Positions 32,060-43,909 of a stretch of 64,000 nucleotides of DNA are shown in pieces. The notes beneath the pieces were generated by a model, which saw only the letters and a program-made list of their open reading frames with translations, was not told where the DNA came from and ran no database searches. The DNA comes from Carposina sasakii (taxonomy: Eukaryota; Arthropoda; Insecta; Lepidoptera; Carposinidae). Position numbers and translations under genes: made by a program. The stretch is taken from NCBI GenBank assembly GCA_014607495.2, contig CP053173.1, positions 806,001 through 870,000 of the forward strand, written 5' to 3'. Within the stretch, counting starts at the first letter, position 1, and each line of letters opens with the position of its first letter.

Positions 32060-32473
32060 TTTTCGTACTCTTGAGCCGTGTTGAATAATTCAGAGAGCGA
32101 TGCGACGTTTTTCTGTGTGACCGCCCGGCCTATAATGTCTGTTATTTCGGCACGGCCGTCGAGTATTTAATTCGTAATTATTAAAATGATACACGTTTCG
32201 CTCGAAGTTTGTTTTGGGTTGAAGAGAATGACTTTTTCGAGTAAGTAGGTACTTCAATATTCCATGGTAAGATTTTAGCTGGTGCCACTAAGGCACGAGC
32301 TCAGAGACATTTTTACTATATTAAAATCCATTGATGACTTTCTAAGCAGCACATACATACATGTCATGAATTACGTCAATCGACATTCCTATTTTATTAT
32401 ACCCAAAGCCGTAATTCCGAAATTGAATAGCAAGAGCTACAAGAAGATCAAGAAGGAGCCAGGTCCAGTATAG
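32060..32473 (+). other. Weak gene candidate zone
   Basis: A GC-richer stretch at 32090-32170 leads to AAGAGAATGACTTTTTCGA|GTAAGTAGG, an ATG 13 bases before a consensus donor at 32239/32240. Downstream, ATTTTAG precedes a 63-codon ORF (32282-32473, ending KIKKEPGPV). No product recognised and no shared phase shown. Confidence 0.15.
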
Positions 32474-32479
32474 CGCGAC

Positions 32480-34000
32480 CAGATGTACCTATCTACCTTT
32501 AACCGTGTTATTCTTAGATAAAAACAAAGATATTATTACTAAATATTACTAAATAAATAAATAAAATCTTGTTTAAGCTAAACAAAGCGAAAATTTGACA
32601 GATATTCCATAAATTTTGTTGTCAAATCGTCAAATTTAATTTTTCAACAATTTCTAAGTTCAGACACAATTTATAATAACACCATTTATGTTCATAACGT
32701 CATTATATCAAAACATAACAGCCATTATAAATGGATATTTTAATACAACTTTAAACAGTCAAAACTTTTATTTAAATAACATTTGCCAAGGCTTTAAAAG
32801 CTGAAAGTTGGGTAACATTTAATATTTAAGTCAGCTTAGGATTTAATGCGTTCCAGCAAATGTTCAAACATAATGTACCTACGCCAGGTTAGCTAGAATT
32901 TTAATGTTTAAAGTTTAAATTATTAATACATTGTAATACGAAATTACTTTCATTTATAAAACTGTAGCTGTTCCCGTGACTTTCATTGCTTGCAAAAAAG
33001 GTTTTGTGTGTGACATTTAGAGGAGATTATTCGGCAGGAACGCCCCCTTAGTTCCTCAGTCAACTCTTTACGAAACGTTACAAGATGAAGCTCTAGGGGC
33101 AGATAGATACAGTGAAGCAATCGTGAAGCCTTAATAAGTTTAGGTACCTTAAATATAGGTACACAAAACAGTTATTTTACGTCACAAATATATTCACATT
33201 CGCACAGATTTTTAAATATGTATATAAAATCATTAGGATGTTAAGAAAATCCGCGTGTTAGACCTAGTTACACACCCTACGGAAGCACCAATCGCCATTG
33301 TAACGCACGTTTGAAAACCGAAGCCCAACTTTGTTTTTACGCGCGAATACCTAACTCAGCTTCGGCGGAAAAAATACCGCGAATTCGATTCCAAAGACTG
33401 CCAATTCCTTTTTTTTTGTTTGACGTCCCGACTTTCGTCTAGAAACAGTTCAAATTATTACTTTTCGGAGTTGCGTGAGGGTTTCACAGATTAAAGAAAC
33501 CTTTTAAATATTTATTAGATTTTAATAAAGTTTGCTACGCTTTATACGAATTCTGCAACAATTTATGAGTGATATTGCTTTTGAAAATTGATATCTTGTT
33601 TTTGCTGATGAAATTTTACTCATAAAGATTATAAAGGGCCTTTTTGACCGCCAACAACAAATTCATATTTACGACATACAACGTTAAAAATCGTAACATT
33701 CGTAATTTCTTTGCAAGGTAAATCATTAAATATTAATGAATATCTATACATTAGAGCTTAATACACATTTTTCAATGACATTGACATAAAAATTAATTGG
33801 AGTCAATACAAAACAGATACCTCAATATTTGAAAGAATAATTAATCTGAGTAGATAGAAAGATAGACAGAAAATCTAATCGAACTTAATGCTACATAGCA
33901 TTCTCTTCCAGTTAACCAGTACTGGTGGAGAACAGTTTGAAGGTAGTGCCCAAATAATATATAAAATGAAAACTTTTAAATTATTTAAATAAAAACATTA
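32480..34000. other. No gene or clear repeat seen
   Basis: AT-rich and mostly unique. 32575-32690 resembles the interior and right end of the MITE at 42431-42615 (ATAATAACACC). 33300-33440 is somewhat GC-richer. Confidence 0.4.
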
Positions 34001-34063
34001 AAAATAATTATGAAACTAAAAATAAAAAATACAGGCAGATACAATAAATTGCCGTATCTACCA

Positions 34064-34995
34064 CTATGCAGTCATGATCTGCTTTTTAAAATAAAACTCG
34101 TATACTCTGGTCTTAAACACCTCTACAGAGGAAGATTCACGAATAGCCAGCGGCAGACCATTCCACAGGCGGACAGCCGTGGCAGTAAAGGAGTCCGAGT
34201 ACAATGCAGTATTGCGTTCGGGCTCACGGAGTGTTTTATTGCGTGCGACAAGAGCGAAGTGGTCTGTCACCCGAATCAAAAAACTCAAAACGTTCCGCAA
34301 TGTATTGAGGACCTAGTGGCTGATTTAACATGTTGTAGAGAAAGGTGAGAAGGTGAAGATTGCGTCGGGACCGAATATTAAGCCACTTTAACTGAGTCCG
34401 GTACCGGGATATGTGATCATGTTTCCGCAAGCCAAAAATGTATCTAATACAGACGTTAAGTAGGCGTTCACTATGGGTGCGCCCACCACCGGGCCCTACA
34501 CCCTCCACTGACCCTCTGACTGCCCGGTGGTGGGCGCACCCATAGTGAATGTTTGAACTTCCGAATTGTAACGCCTAATACAATTTCATTTTGTTAAGTA
34601 GGCGGTCAAGTTTATCCAGAAGTTCCTCAGTTATATCCGGATAACACAGATCGGCATAATCAATAACTGGGAGTAACAGAGAGTTCACTAACGTAATCTT
34701 GGCTGAATTGGGCAAGAAGTTCTGCATTCGCCTGAGCGAATACTGGCAAATACTCTTCTGCTTATCTCTGACACTTGAGCAGCCCACGACATGTCATCAG
34801 CCATATAAATGCCCAGGTTCTTTACTTTATGTGCATATTCAAGTGGAACACCGTCGAAAAGTACCTTAGGTGTATTGGTCATATCTAATCTGGACAGTAA
34901 TTGCCTGCTGCCTGTAATCATTATTTGAGTTTTCTTCGGGTTGACAATAAGACTTCGTCAAAGAGACAATTTCCTTGAGGTCATCCGATAGGCGG
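34064..34995 (-). pseudogene. CR1/Jockey-group LINE, C-terminal half
   Basis: Minus-strand pieces in order: VKNLGIYMADDMSW, RRMQNFLPNSAKITLVNSLL, VIDYADLCYPDITEELLDKL, then after an insertion NVCIRYIFGLRKHDHISRYR, LKWLNIRSRRNLHLLTFLYN, and after a frameshift FTATAVRLWNGLPLAIRESS. This is the C-terminal part of a LINE reverse transcriptase. It is dead: 5' truncated, frameshifted and split by a 126-bp element. Confidence 0.8.
34467..34592. mobile_element. Hairpin MITE inside the LINE, 12-bp target duplication
   Basis: GTTAAGTAGGCG at 34455-34466 is repeated at 34593-34604. Inside, a perfect 28-bp inverted repeat (34467-34494 and 34522-34549; TTCACTATGGGTGCGCCCAC...) encloses a short loop. Related sequence lies at 49395-49550 and 56797-56946. 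Confidence 0.8.
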
Positions 34996-35103
34996 GCTAT
35001 GAGTACAAATATCCGAAGATTTTTATTTTACATGTAGAGACTTGTAATTGGTGATGTCATACTGCTGTAAATCTTTCTTAAGAGTGAATAAATAAATATC
35101 TAA

Positions 35104-35348
35104 GTGCGGTGATAGCCTAGTGGTTAATACGTGCGTCTTCCAAGCGAGGGGCGTAAGTTCGATCTCAGCCACGGGCCTGTACCACTTAATTTATTTTACG
35201 TACAGACTTTCTAAAATTATCACTTATCCGAGAAGAGTTGGCGTCAGGCAAGCAGCCGGCCGTAAAAAAAACGCCAAAACTTTGGCAATTTAAGTTGCGA
35301 AAGAAACCATATTGCGCCGATAATGAGGTGAGGGAAGGAAGATGATGA
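35104..35348 (+). mobile_element. tRNA-derived SINE, S2 head with a different body
   Basis: Head GCGGTGATAGCCTAGTGGTT with box B AGTTCGATCTC, as in S2, but the body GGCGTCAGGCAAGCAGCCGG ... GAAAGAAACCATATTGC is shared with 38755-38830 and 52135-52225. Confidence 0.65.
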
Positions 35349-35918
35349 AACAAATAAATATCTAATGATAAGACGAAGTAGGTAGGTACTACCTACCTAC
35401 AGAACCCGCAATCTAAATCCGACTCAAGCGCCCAAAAACATGTGGGCAGTTTTTTCTGCAATATTTACCGGCATTATTCAGCCCGTTTGAAGGTTTACGA
35501 TACTTTTGTTTGAGCAAACAATCAGATTCTGTTGACAGGTCGTCAGCCATTTTGTTTTTTTTTTGCATCTTTTGATTGGTCACCGTTAAAATTTTTCGGA
35601 ATTGGCTGGTATAAAATGTTTTTGATACTCATTTAATTTGAGAACGCGTTTTATACGGGGCTGAGAGTGGCGTATTTTTATATCGTATTATTATATTATG
35701 TACAAAATCATACTGTTTAATATTAACAAAGGATTTATCAAACGAAATCTACCTTCTCAACGATTAAGTCGATCTTCATTACGGTATTTTACATAATTTT
35801 ACGTCAATATAGGTAATATGTAACTCTAGATAAAAAACTAGGAATATGAATATGCACAGATATATTCGTAAAAGAAAAGGTATCCTAAAGGTAAACCTAA
35901 GCATAGGCTTTTATTATT

Positions 35919-36092
35919 TCACGATCCAACAGTGGACATAGGCCTCCCCCAACAACCTCCACTCCGACTGGTCGGAAGCGGCCTGCATCCAACCGACGCC
36001 TGCACGATCTTGGCCAGGTCGTCCATCCACCTCGCGGGTGGCCTTACCACGCTGCGTTTGCCGATACGTGGTATCCACTCTAGAAATTTCCG
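35919..36092 (-). pseudogene. RTE-type LINE 3' end
   Basis: The reverse complement reads FLEWIPRIGKRSVVRPPARW and MDDLAKI before a frameshift. The following CCGACCAGTCGGAGTGGAGG and GTTGGGGGAGGCCTATGTCC are as in the copies at 10915 and 41650. Confidence 0.7.
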
Positions 36093-36429
36093 ACGTAAAG
36101 ATAACAAAAAGTAAAAAAATAATAGGTAATACTTTGCAGCATCTCCCATTAAAAATAACATTAAATACACAAGAATAACAGATTAATCATTATTGTTCAA
36201 GTAATTAACGCATTTCTGTGAAAAAAGCTTTCTTTCTGCATTGCACGATGATTTATAGAGGGTGGGGGTAATTGGGGTGGGGGTAGAACCAGATAATCTG
36301 AAAATAATTGAAACAAATCGCCCCGTTTTCTTCAGCAATCTAAGTACATTGAGAAAATAGCGATTTTTACATGACTTATTCTAGTAATTTATAGTTCCTA
36401 CTTAGGTAGTTCGGTATTGGAAAGTTTTA

Positions 36430-36561
36430 TTCATTTGTTTGTATGTCTCTATTAATCTACCTCGACTACTTTTTACCCCGGGATAATGTTTTTATCCCTG
36501 ATAAATTCGACATTTTGTTTTTTCTGCAGTCCACGCGGACGGAGTCGCGGGCGTTCGCTAG
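36430..36561 (+). mobile_element. Helitron-type repeat
   Basis: TTTTACCCCGGGATAATG body, TTTTTTCTGCAGTCCACGCG, ending GGGCGTTCGCTAG before T. Confidence 0.7.
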
Positions 36562-36699
36562 TCAAATAATATATAGACTAAGTACTGTATTCATATGTCG
36601 AATTTGTTGTGCAATAAAAAATAAGGTAGATATAGTATAATACGCCGTACTACAAAATGGCTAAGCATACTATAAGTGTGCCATAAAGTCTCTTATTTT

Positions 36700-36845
36700 A
36701 CATACATACATAAAAATCACGCCTCTTTCCCTGCGTGGTAGGCAGAGATCACGGATCTCCACTTGCTACGATCCTGACACACCTCTTTCGCTTCAACTAC
36801 TTTCATGGTATTCTTCATGCACGCTCGTCGGTCTAGGGTACCTAC
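36700..36845 (-). repeat. LINE 3' end with ATGT tail
   Basis: The reverse complement ends in [18 protein letters not shown], stop, as at 18397, and a TATGTATG tail lies at 36700-36712. Confidence 0.7.
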
Positions 36846-37259
36846 TCGTGGCTCTTTTATTTTCAATGCCCAACTATAATATTTGAAATTAATTAATAAA
36901 CTCCGTTTACTATTCATTTCAAAATAATAAAAAAAAACTTGTATATAGAACATATTTACAAATAATACATAAAGGGTTTTAGAATACAAATATGTACAGG
37001 TATTCCTATGTTATTAAAATTGAAATGAATGGAATATGATAGTTTTTGTTGTTTCGATGTTATTGAATATTTTTCTAGCACAGTGCATGCATACTCACTA
37101 GGGGACCTGATTGGCAGTTACACATATACATGCACGGTAGGGGACTGACTAAGCGTATCTTTTTCCTGAATCCCGAAAATTAGATTCCATAATTATACGA
37201 ATGCCATACGTATTGTTTTCAAATTTATTTCTAATACTTACCTACTTATCACTATAAAT

Positions 37260-37620
37260 ACTAAAACGCCATTAGCATTCTGGCACTTCGCCGGCTGCTA
37301 CAGCGGCATGCTCGCTTCGCTCGCTCGGCTTATGCATTGTTTGCCATCATACTCTAACCTAACCTACCCAAACCAAAGCTAAACCTATTGATCGATTAGT
37401 TTAAACCGATTTTATGCTTCTTCTAGAATCAATTTCTAGTGGTAAGTTATTTTATGGCATATGATAATTATGGATTAGAATGATTATGACAAATGATGTT
37501 ATGGAAATTGACTTTATGGAAAACAAAGTTTTTGGCATATGACTATTATGGCAAACAAGTGAGTATGACATATGAAATTATGAGAAACAATATTATGTCT
37601 GTTAACCATTATGGCAAATG
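37260..37620. repeat. Repeat related to the interior of 20650-21462
   Basis: TCTGGCACTTCGCCGG, GCTCGCTTCGCTCGCTCGGC and CTCTAACCTAACCTA parallel 20945-21050. The right part repeats ATTATGGCAAATGA-type words. Confidence 0.5.
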
Positions 37621-37631
37621 AAATTCTGACA

Positions 37632-37734
37632 AGTGGAGGTATCTCGATTTTGAGACTTCATTTTTTTATTGGGTTCTCTATAATAGGCTATTTTCAAAGC
37701 ATTGAATGTAACATACCCTGTCTGATACACCCTG
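37632..37734 (-). mobile_element. MITE family B, right half
   Basis: TTGAGACTTC, GGTTCTCTATAATAGGCTAT and ATGTAACATACCCTG end at ACACCCTG before TA. Confidence 0.6.
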
Positions 37735-37739
37735 TATAT

Positions 37740-39080
37740 GAATACATATTTATTGTTTGTTTTGACACACTATAATATAACTATATTTATTAACTTAGTG
37801 GCCTAAAAATACCATAGAAATTTTAAAGCGCCAACCGAAAATAAGACAAAACATTTTCACATACTCTACCCGTACTCCTCTGTCTAATTATCTCAATATG
37901 CATAATTGGATACCTAATTGAATTATTTTTAGCCCAGCTCAAGCTACTTACATCTATTAAAAATTACTGAGAAAATCGTTACATTCTTCATTAAGACATA
38001 TTACGTCTCTTAGCGCTTATTTGGGTATATAAAATAACTTTTATTCTTAACGTGGCTGTAGGATCTCGTTCGTGATTTTTTTATATTTTTTTTATTATAA
38101 ATAATAAAAAAAAATACACAGTTTACACTATTTAAAAAATTGGCATCATATTTTACATATAACGTTAAACATACAAAATGTTGTCGATACCTCACCCATC
38201 CTGTATACAAAAATATAATTAACAGCTTTAAAATAGGTTATTTATAAAGCTATATACCTAAAATATCTAAAACCAATTCTCAGCTGTCCCTAAGGAAAAG
38301 CATCAATAATGAAAGTTTATTGTTAATCAAAGAAAATACTCGACAAATCCAAATTAAAGTGGAAATAATACCATTGGGAATATGGAAAAGGAATTTATTT
38401 CTACTGCGTCAAATCAAACTTTCTTTGGATTTTCCTTGTAATAGGGCTTCTGGAATAAATCTGTGATAGAGCTAAGCTCGCCTTGTAACTTAAAATATAG
38501 ACAGTCAGGCAAATACTGAAATGCTGAACAATTACCATTGTGTTGAGTTATACGATAGTGTTATTACTCGCAGGAAATGCATTTTTTATTTGATTATCAG
38601 TAATGTTTGTTTTCCGGGTTGTTTTGGGCGATCCTAAGTTGTGACTCTAAATAATAAGAAGAAAAAAATGTATTAAACGTTTTGCAGAGACAACTAAACT
38701 AAAATAAAACATTTTATCATCTTTCTACCTTTATCCCATTATTTACTTGGTCGACGCAATATGGTTTCTTTCGAAACTCATATTGCCAAGGATTTGGTGT
38801 TTCGTTTTACGGCCGGCTGCCTGCTTGACACCAATTCTATTTATAATAAATTATAGTAGTTAGTAATCAAGTAAATAAATAATACTAGAAAAGTAATTAA
38901 TTACATTCCTTCGCAAGATTTAATATATTTCTAGACGTAATTAATTTCTGGGAATCATCTCGGGAGCCGCATACTTTCTTCTTAATTATTATTTTGATTG
39001 TTATTCAACCGTTTATTACAAACAATTGAAGTTCTTTTCATTTTGGCTTTGTTATTTGTAAGTATATAAAAAACATACAC
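37740..39080. other. No gene seen
   Basis: AT-rich. 38050-38080 has a scrap of repeat D (GTGGCTGTAGGATCTC). 38755-38830 carries, inverted, the SINE body described at 35104. Confidence 0.4.
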
Positions 39081-39084
39081 TTAC

Positions 39085-39305
39085 AAACATAAGACGACAT
39101 ACGGCTGTGTTACTCAGGTCTGTGAGATCACGAGGGATTCCACAGACAAGTTTAGCATACGAGTATCGGAGACAGGTTTGAATGGTTGTGACTAGTTGCT
39201 AGTTTTGTTGCTTAAGTTCTTATTTCTAAATCGACTCTTACGACATGCACGGAAAGAGATGCAGCTGATGTATTCTACTGAAGCCCCCTTCATCAGCGCA
39301 GGTTA
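39085..39305 (-). repeat. Dispersed repeat D (inverted)
   Basis: The reverse complement has GAATACATCAGCTGCATCTC and CGTGCATGTCGTAAGAGTCG. CACGGCTGTGT-like sequence lies at the far end. Confidence 0.65.
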
Positions 39306-39309
39306 TAAA

Positions 39310-40850
39310 AAACAAGCTGTTAATAGAGCAATTTACAAAGAATCGGTTTGAAAAATTTACATAGATGTCGGTAGGTATATTGCCGAGTAGGTAGCAAACT
39401 TTTTGGATTTTTGACATTTTTCTCTCTTTGAGGATTGCGGGCGTGATGACACGTAAGTATATAAGTTTGTATATGAAGCAAGATAGGAACTTTTACTAGC
39501 CTATATAAAAAAAAACAACATCATAGTTATAAAGCCAGCACCACAGCGATGTCATTACCTACCGCGCCACTTTCCTTACAGCAAAACAGTTAAGGGGGAG
39601 CGGAGCATAACAAAGTAATTTTCGAACACAACGGACCGTGCACACTGTGCGCTGTGAACTAACGCATTTGCGGCGCATTTACACTGTGCCAGTAGCTTGT
39701 CAAGTCATTAAAAAAATCTAATGGTATATTACCGACCCTACAAATAAAATATAATTTATTCTCGCCACAGCATCTCATGTAGCCAGAATCAACAGATGCG
39801 ACGAGAACAAAAAAGCATAGACAATTCCGGGGGACCTAACAATATTAATAACATGTTTACAATTACATATTTAGGTGCACGCATTATTGTTAGATTACCC
39901 GATAGTCAACTATTTTACCGTTCAATGCAATGTCGTATTGTTTACCTGAATAGAAAAAAAAGTGTAAAGAATTTGTTCTTACAGAATAAATTATAGTTTT
40001 AAACTTATTTTGGTTTATTCTGTACAGCAAAACCTTATAAATACGCGCAATAATAACAATAAAACTTAATCAGTTCATTGACTAAGTTAAAAACAATACA
40101 GGTTAACAATAACCCTAAAATTTAAACTAAAATCAAAAATAAACCTTAAAATCCATGTTACAGTAAATCCTTACTAAATCACAGACTCGCCCGTCAAACT
40201 TGGCTCGTGTAAACGCAGCATTAAGGTGCAGTCCGAAGAAAGCAATTTGGTTCATGCCTAAGATAAGTACTGCAGCTTAATTGCTTGCAATTGCCTTACT
40301 TTTACACACGTGTGCTTTGTGTGTGTGGTGTGCTTAAAAGCATAGTGTAGGCTTAAATTTCAGCCAATATTAATATCTTGAAGATATGTATGGTATACCA
40401 TGTCTATTTTTTTACATTTTATTGGAGGACTTTATTGGAGGAAACATTTCAAACAATACCATGTCGTTCGTAAAATTCTTACATTATCTAGCTCTCTGAA
40501 CTACTTTCATATATTATTTTTTTACTTCATGAAGCTTTTTAAATCGCTCGCGGTTTTAATTACTTACGTTTCTTACAAAATAGCTGATCTAATGTTGTTT
40601 TTAAAACCATAATGACTTGTTTGTATGTTTGTCTCGCGTGTGTAATTTGCAACACTGATTTGAATTTGACATGTGTAATTGTAATTGCCCTTTGTGTAAT
40701 CAGATTTGTAATTATGATAACATTTCTGGTGGGGACAAAAAAATATGTTTTTTAATCGTTGCTCTTTTAACGTTTTTTCGTTGGTAAAAATAATTATTGT
40801 GGTCGATTTGGTACTGGAATTTTTCTTTCGATAAGGTTATACAGAGTGTT
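39310..40850. other. No gene recognised; candidate splice site 3 inside
   Basis: AT-rich with short ORFs. 39600-39700 is a GC-richer patch. At 39946/39945 the minus strand reads TTTTTTTTCTATTCAG|GTAAACAATACG, a third acceptor-donor junction that resembles the one at 27754. Confidence 0.3.
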
Positions 40851-40851
40851 T

Positions 40852-41221
40852 TTTTGTGGCCACCATTAACGAAGGGTACGTACTCTATACATCAAATAAA
40901 GTAAGTTTATGCCAAAAAAAATGCTGGGAATTTTTTTTTTTTTGAAAATGTTTTTAAATTCCTTGATCGTGCGAAATTTATAGTGTCTAGTGTTTCTGTT
41001 AGTTTTTTTTATAGACAGATATTAATTATTTTTCGTGAAAAAATCCTGCTCCGCGCGTCTATGTGCATTTATGCAGAAAAACGCAGTCTATTTACTCAAC
41101 TTTGGACCCTAATATTTTGGAAACCAGACACTTCCCAGGTATGCTTCCATGGAGAAAAATGATCGTGATGATGAGGAGATTCCGTAGTTTTCGGGAACGT
41201 TGACGACCAAAAATCACCCTG
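40852..41221 (-). mobile_element. MITE family A, best-preserved copy
   Basis: 370 bp from CAGAGTGTTTTTTTGTGGCC to CCAAAAATCACCCTG with TA on both sides. Contains GGAAACCAGACACTTCCCAG and GATCGTGATGATGAGGAGAT. Confidence 0.8.
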
Positions 41222-41289
41222 TATAGGTTGGTATTCTTAATATGCCTTCCTTCGCATGTTCAGAAACCTTCACATTTATTTCCAGTAAC

Positions 41290-41525
41290 AAGGGTGCCGT
41301 GTGGTATCAGCAGAATAAAATAGCACCTTCCCATGCCTGGTATGATATGATGCGATAAAGGGTTTCCGGGAGGTGGGCAGCAGCGCCTCCCGTGCTGACA
41401 GCATACTCCTAAAATCACCCGCCTGCCCAGCGTGGTGACTATGGGCATTCCCTCCTATGGCAGTAGCCTTGTGTGGCGTGCCCTGGGGGAGGCCTACGTC
41501 CAGCAGTGGACTGCAATAGGCTTAT
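41290..41525 (+). repeat. GAT-tail repeat (tail lost)
   Basis: GGTTTCCGGGAGGTGGGCAG, CCCGCCTGCCCAGCGTGGTG and GGCCTACGTCCAGCAGTGGA match copies at 54745 and 63398. Confidence 0.7.
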
Positions 41526-41649
41526 TAGTATGATTGTGTATCTAGAGTATTAGATGACAATAATAATAAGAATAACCTAGAACTTACTCCCGCTGCAGGC
41601 GTAACGCTGTTTTTTATATTTTTAAATGTTTATTTTATACTTTTATATG

Positions 41650-41805
41650 TAATGGGAAGGCCACCCGCGAGGTGGACGGATGACCTGGCCAAGGTCGCGG
41701 GCGTCGGTTGGATGCAGGCTGCTTCCGACCGGTCGGAGTGGAGGTTGTTGGGGGAGGCCTATGTCCAACAGTGGACTTCTCAGGGCTGTAAATGATGAAA
41801 ATGAT
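41650..41805 (+). pseudogene. RTE-type LINE 3' end
   Basis: Reads GRPPARWTDDLAKVAGVGW, MQAASDRSEWRLLGEAYVQQ, WTSQGCK, stop, then GATGAAAATGATGAT. The frame is intact over this short stretch. Confidence 0.75.
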
Positions 41806-41869
41806 GATATGTAATGTAATGTAATAAATAATAAAAATGTAACGGATCGCTGTCTGTACATGGAAGATA

Positions 41870-42128
41870 TATAAGAAAAAATATTATAGAATCAACGCAA
41901 TAGTACCCAAAAGAATGATTTTTGGAATTTTTGTCTGTTTGTCTGTGCGTTTGTGCACGCTAATCTCAGAAACGGCTGAACCGATTTCGATGCAGTTTTC
42001 AGGAATATATTGTGACAGGTCCCACATATAGGCTACTTTTTATCCCGGGAAAATGTTTTTATGCCGGATAATTTCGACATTTTGTTTTTTCTGTAGTCCA
42101 CGCGGGCGGAGTCGCGGGCGTCCACTAA
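41870..42128 (+). mobile_element. Helitron-type repeat
   Basis: CTAATCTCAGAAACGGCTGA, TATCCCGGGAAAATG and CACGCGGGCGGAGTCGCGGG, ending GTCCACTAA before T (CTRR). Confidence 0.75.
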
Positions 42129-42430
42129 TATGTAATATATTCTTTTTTTTTTTTTTTTAATATGAAAAATAATAAATAAAGGTAAGAATAACCTAGTACT
42201 TATCGTAATGACTGTATTTCATGAATACAATAAATAAATACACATAAGTTATTCGTATCGTATTTTACAAAACCTAACCAACCGCGTATAATAAGTCAAT
42301 TTCATGCTTTCCCACGAGTTGTCATCGGTGGGGTTAATACCTGCCACATATCACAAATCAAGTACTTAACTTTAATTTATAAGGCTACCCGAAAAAAATC
42401 TATAAGTAGGTATAGGTACCTATATATTAA

Positions 42431-42615
42431 CGGTGTTATTACATAAGAGCGCCTAAAGATAGACTCGTTTTAAATATGACATTTGACAGCAAAATGTATA
42501 GAATATCTGTCAAATGTAGGCAATGTTGGTCAATGTGTTGTAAAATGTTTAAAAAAAAAAACCAAAAAGAATGTTTCGCTTAAAATTATGCTTATATTGT
42601 TTTGTAATAACACCG
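42431..42615. mobile_element. 185-bp MITE with CGGTGTTATTAC ends
   Basis: CGGTGTTATTAC and GTAATAACACCG form the ends, flanked by TAA on each side. An inner pair ACATTTGACAG / CTGTCAAATGT adds to the fold. Confidence 0.75.
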
Positions 42616-42887
42616 TAAATGTTTTGACATGACTGACTGACGGATAAACATAAGAGCACAGCCTAAACCGCTGATCTTAAAAGCGGGTGGGGCTGTGTCG
42701 GGGCACACGGCCGTTGGTTTTAACGTGAAACGTCTATGTTAGCGAATCGCTTTTAAAGTAAAAGATTGAAATGAAAACAAGATGGACGCTGTTTTAAGTA
42801 TTTTAATAAAAAAGAACAGGTACGTAATAGAAACATAAAATACATAGCAAATGTTTATATATTTATTGTCACTTTCTGGTTATTTTA

Positions 42888-43094
42888 AATAGCAGCCGCC
42901 CACGACTTCGTCCGCGTGAGGGGGCGTTGTACCCGTGCGAAGCCGGGCAGGTTGTTGTATAGACTGTAGCCTTCCTTGGTAAATGGGCTATCTAACACTG
43001 AAAGAATTTTTCAAATCAGACCAGTAGTTCCTGAGATTAGCGCGTTCAAACAAACAAACAAACAAACTCTTCAGCTTTATAATATTAGTATAGA
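42888..43094 (-). mobile_element. Helitron-type repeat
   Basis: GCCGCCCACGACTTCGTCCG, CCGTGCGAAGCCGGGCAGG, AACAAACAAACAAAC, end TTATAATATTAGTATAGA before T. Confidence 0.8.
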
Positions 43095-43169
43095 TATAAA
43101 TACTGTCCAAATTACACTTATTTTTGTATAAATCAATCGGTTCAAATAAACTTGACAAACACACGAAAG

Positions 43170-43330
43170 AATCACCACGCTATAAAGTCGGAGTCACGAG
43201 TTACACTGAATAGAAACAAGCGTGAGCGCCGGTTTCGCACAGTTATCGCAGTATCCCTCCCCCGCCGCCCCGCTTGACCCCGACACGAACTCAATGTCAT
43301 AACAGCGAGCTGACTATATAAGTGAAATAT
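43170..43330 (+). promoter_or_regulatory. Promoter-like GC-rich patch with two TATA boxes
   Basis: TATAAAG at 43181 and TATATAAG at 43316 flank a GC-rich core (TCCCTCCCCCGCCGCCCCGC). No ORF of note follows closely, so any product is unknown. Confidence 0.25.
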
Positions 43331-43553
43331 TTACACCACATTTTTGTTTCTAAGACTAATAGTTTTTTAATTATTAAGGTACGATGATATAGACCTTTTC
43401 GTTACGGTCCAGTTTTTAAACCTGGTACCCGTATGTTTCGGCGCGATTTTAAAGACGTTTCACGTCAAAAAGACCCAAAAACCTTGGAGGATGCGTAGGC
43501 ACCTGACTGATAAGATTTTACGAAATAGAAACGGGAGAAAGTAAATTCTAAAC

Positions 43554-43866
43554 CAGGCCTGTCCAACATACGGCCCTCGGGCCACAATGCGGCCCGCATA
43601 AGCCCTTCATCCGGCCCGCGACGACATCCATTGATATTCGTTCAGTAAAAATGGTCCAAAATTCGTTAATCATCTCACTAAATACTTGACTGCAAGTGCG
43701 GTCCGTGTATGTTGATCACTAGGTACGAGTAACTGCTCGAGCAGTAGCGTATATTACATTTTAATAGTGCTACTTTAAATCGTCGCTGTTGGGAATTTCT
43801 TTTGGCCCGCTACGGTTACAAAAGTACTAAACTTGGCCCTTCACAAAATTATGTTGGACACCCCTG
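43554..43866. mobile_element. hAT-type MITE
   Basis: Ends CAGGCCTGTCCAACATA and TGTTGGACACCCCTG, with octamers TTCTAAAC and GTCTAAAC outside (7 of 8 match). Contains GCGGCCCGCATAAGCCC. Inserted beside a Helitron fragment (CTAAGTCGCGAGCAGACGCT). Confidence 0.85.
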
Positions 43867-43909
43867 GTCTAAACGAACTAAGTCGCGAGCAGACGCTAGT
43901 ATTAATAAC

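Larger units (their letters stand above)
42718..43473. repeat. Interval bounded by an 18-bp inverted repeat
   Basis: TTTTAACGTGAAACGTCT at the left and AGACGTTTCACGTCAAAA at the right face each other over about 750 bp. Between them lie a short ORF start running into a donor (ATGGACGCTG ... AACAG|GTACGT at 42772-42817), a Helitron copy and promoter-like sequence. Confidence 0.35.
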
